This document shows positions 55,189 through 64,000 of a DNA stretch of 64,000 nucleotides, piece after piece. The notes below the pieces were generated by a model. The model saw nothing but the letters and a program-made list of their open reading frames with translations. It did not search any database and had not been told where the DNA came from. Location: assembly GCA_949825025.1 (NCBI GenBank), contig OX463781.1, positions 40,685,150 through 40,749,149 on the forward strand. The letters are read 5' to 3'. Position 1 is the stretch's first letter; each line of letters begins with the position of its first letter. The translations under genes were made by a program, and so were the position numbers. The stretch comes from Siphlonurus alternatus (Eukaryota > Arthropoda > Insecta > Ephemeroptera > Siphlonuridae).

Positions 55189-55250
55189 AAAATATTATCA
55201 GAGAAAATATCACATCTTTTGTGATGTTATCTTTTCTCTGATAATATTTT
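55189..55250. repeat. 62-bp hairpin
   Basis: AAAATATTATCAGAGAAAA and complement with an ATCACA/TGTGAT tip. Confidence 0.8.
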
Positions 55251-56129
55251 GCTTTGGAGAAGGGATGCTAAAATTTGATTGTTAAAGACCTGTTCACCTA
55301 ATAAGTGTACAAAATTTTAGTTTTAATTAAAATATATTGCACATTGTAGGTCATATTGGAGGTGCACAAAATATATGCCATATGTGTGTGTTACAATCCG
55401 CAATGTATTTTTTATAAAGTTTAGAGGCATTAAAAAAAAAATCTCAAAAAACACTCACTGTTTGGTGAAGAAAATAAAAGGTAAAAATATTGCAAACCCA
55501 CCAGGCTTCGTTGAGTAAACAGGTCTCTTGAAAGTTTTTGTTTTGCCTGATTCTTGAAATTGAAATGATGAAATGATGTCAAACTGTCATTAGGTAATGT
55601 TTATGCTTATTATATTTCATGTAATTAAATCAAATAGAAAGATTGAGGTACAAAACAATTGAAAACTTTATGAACAAATAAATCCTTTGAATTTTATTAT
55701 ATAATAAATAATTTACATGCTATAAAACATTCCTTCCTTTTGAAATTAAAACTTTTTTTTAATTAAATACATACACAACGTAAAATCTAATTGTATAAAC
55801 TTTACTGAAAGCATTAAGATTAAAAAGAAAATCTCCACTCTAATGAGACATGTAATATGCAATTAAAATGTTATCCTATTCACTTTTTATTTAACTAGTT
55901 TTTAATTAATTTCCTTAAAAAAATAAAGTAGAACAACGGTACAAATGGTGTGTATAACAGTCATTATATTATATTTTATAAAATTTACAACATTAAAAGG
56001 AAAAAGGAAATTATGGAGGTAAAATATGAACTTAAATTAAAATATTAGAAGTAATAAAAAAAAAACGTTTCATATATAACGTAAATTTTTTAAATATTTT
56101 TAATCTAAAAAGGAAAAGAGGACATAATT
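55251..56129. other. AT-rich non-coding
   Basis: Nothing recognised. Confidence 0.6.
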
Positions 56130-56293
56130 TAGTCAAATATCCAAGATATTCCTTCCGGAAATAGCCGGAAGTGTAAGGTTTTTGGTCTCGTCCCTAATTC
56201 GTATTTCAGCATTACAAATTCACACAAAGTTCATGCAGTACTTCACACTTCCGGCTACTTCCGGAAGGAATATTAAATAAATTTGACCGTGTA
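56130..56293. mobile_element. Fold-back element, family G (copy 2)
   Basis: ATATTCCTTCCGGAAATAGC / GCTACTTCCGGAAGGAATAT with CCGGAAGTGT pairs inside. Confidence 0.85.
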
Positions 56294-56905
56294 AACTCTG
56301 TGGTGTTTATGAACTTTCAGTTGAAATTAGATCAACGTTCATTATGACATATCTTTGATGAATAATAATTAATCTTTTATTATAATGTGAATTAATTTAA
56401 TTATGAAATTAATTCTAATGTAATCATGTAATCACTAACAAAATTTCAATCAAAAATGCCCTTTTTTTTCTCTTAGATTATATGCACTCTTACTGCAGAA
56501 ATTTGAAAACTTATATATTGACTTTATATTTGTGGTACTCCCTCATCCTGTCTTGGTAATACTATTTATATAATTCAACAGCAAATACTGAATTTTTATT
56601 GTATAAAAGAAGAGCAATAAATATATATTATACTGCATAGAAATTTAGTACTGTATTTCCTGGATTTCATAACAAATAATTCTCTTTTGGACGTTGTAAT
56701 GGACATATTTATGAGCTGTCACGACACGTCACTCAACTCACTCTGGTGGAGGTGACAAGAACTACTCGAGTTGAGCTTGTCAGACGCAAACCGCTCAACA
56801 AGGAGGTGGGCAGGAAGGAAGAGAAGACATCCCGCTATGCACGCGATACGACGTAAAGTAAGAAAAACATGTTATAAAATAGAAGTAAATGTATGTATAT
56901 ATATT

Positions 56906-56936
<31 letters not shown>

Positions 56937-57572
56937 ATATATACCTTTATAAACTTCAACCACAGATGGGTAGACAGTACATAGAACATGACAAAAGAAA
57001 CTTTGTGTTCAAAGTAACGATAATAATACGTTTTATTTATTTTATTTTTTATTTATTTTTAAAAAGTAAAGATATTGATGAAATTGGATTTTCTTATATT
57101 TCATATTTATAGGGATAAGTCAATTTTACCTCGTTTTAAATTCAGTTTCTGAAACAATTTTCAAATTAAATAAGTTATTTTTGTACTCAAATGTACACAT
57201 TTTAATCACTAATATTTATTATAATTATGGTAAAATATAAAGAATTATTTAGTATTTAATTTGTTTTTCAAAATATGTAACAAAGGCATTACTAGCATAC
57301 TAGTTTCTATAGTTAATTGGATTTAAATTTTTAATGGAGGTTCAGAAATTACTCATTTTAACAAAAGCTCAAACAATTAGCAAAAATTTTAATTATTTCT
57401 AATGATAATAATATATTTATAATGTAGATTATAATTATTTTCACTGAAAAAAATTTATTACATAACGTTATTCCATTTCAATAATTTACAGTACTGTAAT
57501 AATTAATATTTTATATCAGTAGTCCAATATTAATTTCGTATTTTTATTATGATTGGTTTCTTTCTAATTAGG
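56294..57572. other. AT-rich; one GC-rich patch
   Basis: A GC-richer patch at 56710-56860 ends at a donor-like AAA/GTAAGA (56858) and is open in two frames, but lacks a pyrimidine tract upstream. A (TA)n run is at 56910-56931. Confidence 0.4.
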
Positions 57573-57676
57573 CACTTGCGTGTGACATCAGTGTGACCTT
57601 GGATCGGGAGTTTCAACAGTTGTCCGCCAGTCGTCGATGGTGGCCTGGTGGAGCTACGCAATGTATAAGCATATAG
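57573..57676 (+). CDS. Candidate exon, unknown protein
   Basis: Acceptor TTTCTTTCTAATTAG, then an open frame ALACDISVTLDREFQQLSAS..., rich in G and C relative to its flanks, until TAG 57674. Possible donors inside at CCTG/GTGGAG (57649) and CAAT/GTATAA (57663). Either can be joined in frame to the candidate at 57848 if the CAGAG acceptor is used. Confidence 0.3.
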
Positions 57677-57847
57677 GAGAAAATATTAAAAAAAAATATT
57701 TAAAAATATATAAAGAAAAGATTCTAAATTCTGAGGTGAGCAAAAGTTTGTAAACTTTATTTTAAACATGTTGTTCACATCACATTTTTTATTTTCATTT
57801 TAAATAATTTATAATGTATTTTTTTAATATTTTGCCTACATGCAGAG

Positions 57848-57910
57848 TTCTCTACCGCTTCCACCAGAATGACGGGCTGCGCGCGCATGTTTTCACTCAG
57901 AACCTGTAAA
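57848..57910 (+). CDS. Candidate terminal exon, unknown protein
   Basis: After TGCAGAG, one frame reads LYRFHQNDGLRAHVFTQNL to a TAA at about 57908. Codons are GC-rich (CTGCGCGCGCAT) in an AT-rich setting. Short; may be the last exon of the gene suggested by 57573. Confidence 0.3.
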
Positions 57911-58878
57911 GTAGACTGATTGCGTTGCTTATGCAACCACCTTATATTATATAATCTTTATAGTGTATGACATCTACAGTATTTATACTTAAATACAAAT
58001 ATATTTTTAAATTCGAGTGTGTTTTTTCATTTTTTCCGTCATCAATACGTATCATGCAAGTCCAAGTAGTCCAAGTATAAAATATTAGCTTTCGAAGAAA
58101 AGAATCTCAGCTAGGAGTTGAACCCCGTACCGATGACGGAAAAAGTATTGTAATTAATTAATAAAACCCCATCAGGTGGAAATAACATCTTGTTTGAGTA
58201 CTAAAAATACTATTTAAGTATATATTGGGCGCAATTCACGCAGCAGTTAGCCAGGTTTCTAACCACGTTTAACTTAACCACGTTTAACTAGGTATTTTAA
58301 CACGTACAACAGGTATAGTTAAACGTGGTGAAGCTAAACGTGGTTAGAAACCTGGCTAACTGCTTTTTGAATCGCACCTATTATGTTTTACATTATATTA
58401 TATTTCAGCGGTTTACACATATAAAAGACATTATATTGTACTTTCATAAGGACCTAATGGGGAAAAAATTGTATTTTGACACCATTTCATTGCTTTAGAG
58501 AAGTTAAATCGTATATTATTGAATAATTATAATGCTGTATTTAAAAAAAAAAAATCTGTTATATATGCAATAACTAGATTTTATTTTTCAATATTTTTTC
58601 CCTCTGCTTGTAATATACTTAATGCTTTTTATATAGGGCGTCTCTGTATTACATAACATTACCGAGCATAATACAAGCAGCGCGTGCATTATCCATGCAT
58701 TCAGTGCATGATATTGACTTCCAGTAGGGCAGCTAATTAGAAATGCAAGCAGCAATTTCCCCTCAACTTATTATCAACTAAACAACAGACATTCAAAGGC
58801 TCTTCATGAAACTATCGATAACTTATATAAATTTATAATACAGCTTTATGTTTTATAAACGATAATTAGTTTTTTTTC
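57911..58878. other. AT-rich with one hairpin element
   Basis: Apart from family E copy 3 (58226-58380) nothing is recognised. Confidence 0.55.
58226..58380. mobile_element. Hairpin element, family E-like (copy 3, diverged)
   Basis: TGGGCGCAATTCACGCAGCA / TTTTTGAATCGCACCTA ends with AGTTAGCCAGGTTTCTAACC and GGTTAGAAACCTGGCTAACT, an exact inverted pair. Same plan as family E, different sequence. Confidence 0.8.
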
Positions 58879-59278
58879 TTAAGTTAGAGATAACACTGAT
58901 CAGCTGTTCAACGTAGTCCCCTTTGATTTAACATGTAAACCTTATTAGCAAATTCACAAAAATTCTGAAATCACTTTGAAAAGCAGAATGATGATTTTTA
59001 TAGTGCCTAAAAGCCATGAAACAATTTCAAAACAATTAATCGAGCCGATTTTTTTAAATCATATTTCAGCATAGGGCTCTCCCATGGAGAGACAAACTAA
59101 AAACTTAATTAAAAAAATCGCATGTATAGTGGTTTTGAAATTTTTTCTATGGCTTTTAGGCACTAAAATCTGCCTCTCAATTTTTTTTTTTTAAAGAATT
59201 TTTGTGAATTTGCTAAAGTTTACATGTTAATCAAAGGGGATTACGTCAAACAGCTGATCCGTGTTATCTCTACCTTAA
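58879..59278. mobile_element. TTAA-flanked fold-back element, family A (copy 3)
   Basis: TTAAGTTAGAGATAACACTG / GTGTTATCTCTACCTTAA ends; CAGCTG near both ends; family A interior. Confidence 0.88.
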
Positions 59279-60120
59279 GATATCTTCGTTTTCATGGAAA
59301 TTTAATTTCTAATCTCATATTTTTTGTACTGTACTCCTGATGTACAATGCATTTGGTATTAAAACATAAGGAAATATTAATTTAATCGAGGTTAAAACAG
59401 CAAAGTTTTAATTATATAAATAAGCCATCTTATAGCTACTCACTTTTTGTTTATATTTGAAGAAAACATCAAAGTTTATAAAAGACGAAGTTTCAAATTA
59501 TGCACTTGCATGAATCTTTATGTTTTAAGCTTTTTATCTTCAAATTTTTGTTTGTTTTAATAATGTACCCCAGCAAATTTTCCCTTTAAACTTTTAACCC
59601 TATATTATACAAAACAATGTATGTTTTAACAATCAGGTGATTGGGATCTTGGAACTTGCCCTGCTGATTTTAATGAGACTTGCAGGTGAATTAGAACTAA
59701 AAAAAAAATGGCATAATTTTTCTTTCTGGACAGTTTTGTAAAAATTAAAGTAAAAGTTTATGGACAAAAGCTGGAAATGTTCTACTATTGTAAGCGCTTT
59801 ATTGAATTTGATTAACCCATAAACTAATAAGAGAGCATTTTTGGAATTTTTAAAGTTTGTTTCATTTGATTCCATCTGAAAGAAATATTGAAACTTGCAA
59901 CTCGGGCAGTAACTGAGATCAATCGTTAAACTGCAGCGATTTATTAAAAAATGCATGGGCATTTATAGAAAAAATGTTATTATTATATTGTAAAAAAGTA
60001 CACATTCACTCAGCTAGAAGAAACAGGTCATCAGATTTGTAATTCTGTTTATAGATTTGTAATGTGACGTTATTTACTTCTAACAAGATCTCAAAGATCA
60101 TCATGCATCGCGTTGTATTG
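59279..60120. other. AT-rich non-coding
   Basis: A 109-codon minus frame (59633-59962) is AT-rich and lacks support. Confidence 0.5.
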
Positions 60121-60429
60121 GCATCATAAAGTTAGTGCGAACCTAGTGGTGACTGCTGGAACTACGTGCGTCTGGCGAGGATTGCTGTATATGATTAACA
60201 TTGTAAAATCATGTAAATGCTCTTTCAGCAGCCACAGCATAATTTTATAGAAATGACAACACCATATTTAGTTGTCAAATACTTTCGGACAAATATAAAA
60301 AAATATTTCAACTTCGTAAGTGATTTCTTTCCTAGAAATTTGATAATTTTTGTGATTCTTTCCATGCTATAGGTATTGCCGTATCCTCGATGCAAAGAGC
60401 AAAATTTGCAGACGTCAGCGCCATCTCTT
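60121..60429 (+). repeat. Long direct repeat J (copy 2)
   Basis: Matches 22585-22897 in the same orientation with few differences. The flanks are unrelated on both sides. Confidence 0.9.
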
Positions 60430-61057
60430 CATCCTTTATGTCCTCTGCAGCTTCGTAGGCGGGTCACATTGAATTATTGAAAGGTATTTAAAAGAAATGA
60501 AAACTTTAATTATCAATAGCTGTAAAAAATGAAGAGAAAAGTTTTTATCTATTTAATTGTTTATTATATTTGCTTTCAATAATGTACATTTTTTTTATTA
60601 TTATAATTTTATCATATAATCGTTGAGATGAAGTTACCTGTTCAATAGTTTCAAAATATAAATGGTGATCGAGCTAACAGTAAGTATAAAGTAATTGTTG
60701 AAAGTACAGCACCAAATTATCGATACAATATATTAATATTTAATAATAAAACCTCTTTATAAAAAGGCCATAAATTTTAGTGTCAAATAATAAAAAAAGG
60801 TGTTAATAAACTGAAAAGTGAAAGCTAGAAAAACAATATTTTTATCGTTATAAAAATCAAAACACAACAAAGATTGCTAGGGTGAACGTGCTTCAATTGT
60901 TAACTCTCTTACCAATAACAATATCGGTGACGTAAAACGCAGCTTGTTGTTATCGTCTCGTGTTTGCCATGTCGTATTTCTGGTGGGCATGTCTGCCGTA
61001 ACAAGGTCATGTCCTGGGACTTCCAGGTGTCCCCCCTCTCTCTTTCTTTCCTCTATA
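60430..61057. other. No gene seen
   Basis: Becomes less AT-rich from 60890; no frame or splice pattern stands out. Confidence 0.5.
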
Positions 61058-61821
61058 TACAGTAAAATTTAAATACATTTCCTCCGAAAGTAGCCGGAAG
61101 TGTGATTTTTGTGACTGTTCTGTTTGTAATGGGGAATTCTCTTACAATTCAAATTTTAATTTAACTACTATATTATGATTGGTGACATGTTAAGAATAAG
61201 TTTGACTTAAGTTTCAACTTTTTAAACTCAAATTTGGGGACTCTGAAGGGATTATTAGAATAGGGGCAAAGTATGCAACCCGCGCGCAAACCTGAAAACT
61301 ATGACGTAGAAACTCCCTAGCTAACACACAACAACTGCCTGATATCATAGTTTGAGCGTCAAGGAGTGATTGGCTATAAATTTTAGTAGCACGATCGAAA
61401 TAAGCGGGTTTTTCTACCCTAGTGTCAATAGTTTTGTTTCTAATATCAGTTTACTTTAAAAGTGATGATCGAAAATATAAATTTTTTGTAGGAAAAATTC
61501 GCCTGCTAGGCAGTTTCTACGTCACGTTTTGGCGCTAAATTTAAAAAAAGGAAGATTTTTAAAAAATTCCCGTGTCTCCAATTTTGAAAATTGAAACTTT
61601 TTTGTTTTGGGACATTTAGTTTCAAGGCATAGAGCATCTGAAAAAAATTAAAATAAATGTAGGAGAATTCCCCATTCAGTCTTAAAACTTTACAGAGTGG
61701 TTTAATTTAAAGTATAGAAGCGCTGACTAATGTATGAATTTTTAATGCTGAATTACAAATAGGAAGACCAGAAATCTTCCGAAACTACTTCCGGAAGGAA
61801 TATTATGTAAATTTGACTGTA
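61058..61821. mobile_element. Fold-back element, family G (copy 3), split by another element
   Basis: TACAGTAAAATTTAAATACA / AATTTGACTGTA ends and CCGGAAG pairs, interrupted at 61131-61673. Confidence 0.85.
61131..61673. mobile_element. GGGGAATTC-ended inverted-repeat element
   Basis: Starts GGGGAATTCTCTTACA and ends TGTAGGAGAATTCCCC, with a mirrored inner pair (TGACGTAGAAACT / AGTTTCTACGTCA). 543 bp, no ORF. Confidence 0.8.
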
Positions 61822-62141
61822 GCCTACTATAAACTTAAAAAAAATATATATATATATATATATATATAGAAAAAAATTATTATTATTTCAAGGGAGTTTT
61901 GTAGTATGTTAAGAGCAATGTTGTTATTTTATTTTTATATTTTTTATACATTTTTTTTTTCTTAACATGAGTGTATAATATAATCTAACCTTGAGATTCG
62001 CAGTTAAAGAATTCCACCCTTAACTTACTAGCTGCGTGCATTGATATCGAACGTTGTGAAAATAAGAGAGATCCTTAACTTAAGGAGAGATGGACTGGAA
62101 TTCGTGCTTCCTTAAATAAAAATCAGTTTCAAGAGCAATTA
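61822..62141. other. AT-rich spacer with a short (TA)n
   Basis: (TA)n at 61848-61868. Nothing else recognised. Confidence 0.6.
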
Positions 62142-62539
62142 TAAAGGTAGAGATAACGCCGAACAGCTGTTCGACGTAATCCCCTTTGATTAACATGTAA
62201 ACCTTAGCAAATTGACAAAAATTCTGAAATTATTTGGAGAGACAGATATTAGTGCCTAAAAGCCATAGAAAAAATTTCAAAACAATTTAACGAGCCGATT
62301 TTTGTTAATTAATTTTTTTTAATTTTCAGCATAGGACTTTCCCATGGAGAGACAAATTAAGAAATTAATTTTAAAAAATCGGCTCGTTAAATTGTTTTGA
62401 AACTTTTTCCATGGCTTTTAAGCACTAATATCTGCCTCTCAAAAAAATTTCAGAATTTTTGTCAATTTGCTAAGGTTTACAGTATATGTTAATCAAAGGG
62501 GATTACGTCGAACAGCTGTTCAACGTTATCTCTACCTTG
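62142..62539. mobile_element. Fold-back element, family A (copy 4)
   Basis: AAGGTAGAGATAACGCCGAA / CGTTATCTCTACCTT ends with CGAACAGCTGTTC at both ends. The border TTAA is changed here (ATAA on the left, TTGC on the right). Confidence 0.85.
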
Positions 62540-63186
62540 CAAACAATAAAGTTGCTTGTTTTTCATGCACTATTATTTAAAGTATACAAATATTAAGAAC
62601 AAAAATAATAGTATGAATATCTCAAAAGTAAATTGTGAAAAATATAAAGTACTTTTTCAAATGAAAAAATTAAAAGTACTACTCACGTATATTACATTCG
62701 TTGCATATTGCAATGTTATTTGTATAGAAAGCTTGTGTGCCAACATTACTTTGATGCTGTAATAAGCCTGTGGACTTGATGTTGCCGATAGATGCACTCC
62801 ACTGCCATCATATTTCTCTGTACTGGTGTTTAGGTCAACGATTCATCTCAAGTTATCAATTATTGACCAGAGGTCAGTTCTTGCCATTTCTCACGTGACG
62901 TTCCAAATGACCAAGGTTACTAAAAACTAAGGTAATGTCATTGAAGATCAAATGTTGCTGGCTGGTCACATTGGGTATTTTTTTTTTTTTTTTTTTTTTC
63001 ATTCCACCAATTGGGTTATTATAATTATTATTTTCTTCCTGCCATATTAATGTATTCTTTAACCAAATTAATAATAATTTTTTTATGATTTATTTGTTAT
63101 TTAAATGTCCTAAAATAATGAAATGTGGAAATTTTGAGGATTTGAACTAATTTGTGATAGCGACTGATTTTCTCTCTATTTTCGTA
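62540..63186. other. No gene seen
   Basis: A T run at 62970-62999; a GC-richer part (62765-62930) without a coding pattern. Confidence 0.5.
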
Positions 63187-63496
63187 GTATGGACAACCTG
63201 CATGAAATCTTTTATTGCATAACTTCGGGTTGTGTATTGTCATTTTTTTCAATTTTTTTTTCTAACCCCCTTATACCCCCAAAATCATGGCTGCAAAACG
63301 CTGTGACGACATAGTCAAGCAGATATTTAACACGCAAACATAAGGAGATACGTTGCATCAATATAGTATCAGCGTTTTCAACTTGATTTTGATTTTGATT
63401 TTTTTCAGGCTTTGAAAAAACCTGAAAAAAATATATGATGACCAAAGGTTCTCTATCAAAATATGCAATAAAAATTTTCATTTAGGTTGTCGATTA
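63187..63496. mobile_element. Element with family C ends and a repeat K interior
   Basis: ATGGACAACCTGCATGAA / TTCATTTAGGTTGTCGATT ends like family C, but the centre contains repeat K (GCTGTGACGACATAGTC ... TTTAACACGCAAACATA). Confidence 0.6.
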
Positions 63497-64000
63497 CAAA
63501 AAAAAAGTTCTTTAGAGGTCAAAAAGTTACGTATTTCAACTGAAGGTCAGAAATTAAAAAAAAAAAAAATCTTGATGCTAAAATAGAAATCTACGTTCAT
63601 ACAATTTGTAAATGTATCTGCTTAGACAGGTCAAATCTCGCCATGAGGCTAGACAACCTGCTCAGCAATCAGATTGCCATGTAGCAGGAGAAAGGTGGTC
63701 TTTTCAAAACTTCCGATTGACCCTCATTGTTATGTAACCAGCGGCTCTGTTTTAGTGCTGAATAAGTTGCCGAACCTCCAGGAGCTGAAATAAGAAAACT
63801 TATTCGTGCACAGAACCATTTTGACTTTATTAATTCTAATTGATGCCATCTAATGAATAAAAGATTATTGCGGTCATAAAAAAAAAAAAAATCTTGAATA
63901 ACAAAATAAAAATTGTATTACGAAAGTATTGATTTTAAATCCTTCTAAAATGATGAAAAATTGATATTTTATTATTTCAAAAATCATGTTTTTGTAATGA
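63497..64000. other. Window end, no gene seen
   Basis: Moderately AT-rich, with A runs; no supported feature. Confidence 0.55.

Overview
The window is AT-rich eukaryotic DNA, almost certainly from an insect. It is full of (GA)n/(CT)n and (TA)n microsatellites, fold-back (inverted-repeat) elements, LINE retrotransposons and SINE fragments, and it contains one 200-base assembly gap. The insect assignment rests on a gene I could assemble from six small exons on the + strand (4553-18115). It encodes a secreted protein of about 148 residues with the six-cysteine pattern of a classical odorant-binding protein (OBP): C-x29-C-x3-C-x50-C-x8-C-x8-C. A hemipteran (planthopper-like) genome is my weak guess from overall style only.

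Layout. 1-4477: repeats and fold-back elements upstream of the OBP gene. 4478-19020: the OBP gene, with a TATA promoter, a signal-peptide exon and long introns. Intron 1 holds a 445-bp (AGAC)n array. Intron 2 holds two LINEs, one inserted inside the other. LINE A has a PHD/zinc-knuckle ORF1 and an endonuclease-RT ORF2; its ORF1 is split by LINE B, a 5'-truncated RT-only copy. Later introns hold several fold-back elements. 19020-43115: mostly non-coding, with short exon-like open frames (best at 32861-32999 and 20664-20829), an inverted-repeat element inside a tRNA-type SINE, and many hairpin elements. 43116-43315: gap. 43970-47722: a 3.75-kb imperfect palindrome whose outer 0.6-kb arms are nearly identical, each carrying the same CpG-rich ORF; two TTAA-flanked hairpin elements sit in one arm. 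47723-64000: more repeats, exon-like segments (48162-48355; 57573-57908), and a TATA promoter with an 18-bp CRE palindrome (53487-53520).

The OBP is the only host gene reconstructed with confidence. Other exon-like segments are reported as candidates: they rest on open frame, splice-site and composition cues without a recognised family. The main structural theme is layered insertion: LINE in LINE, fold-back element in SINE, TTAA hairpin in another hairpin, a GGGGAATTC-ended element in a CCGGAAG-ended element, and TTAA hairpins in the large palindrome.
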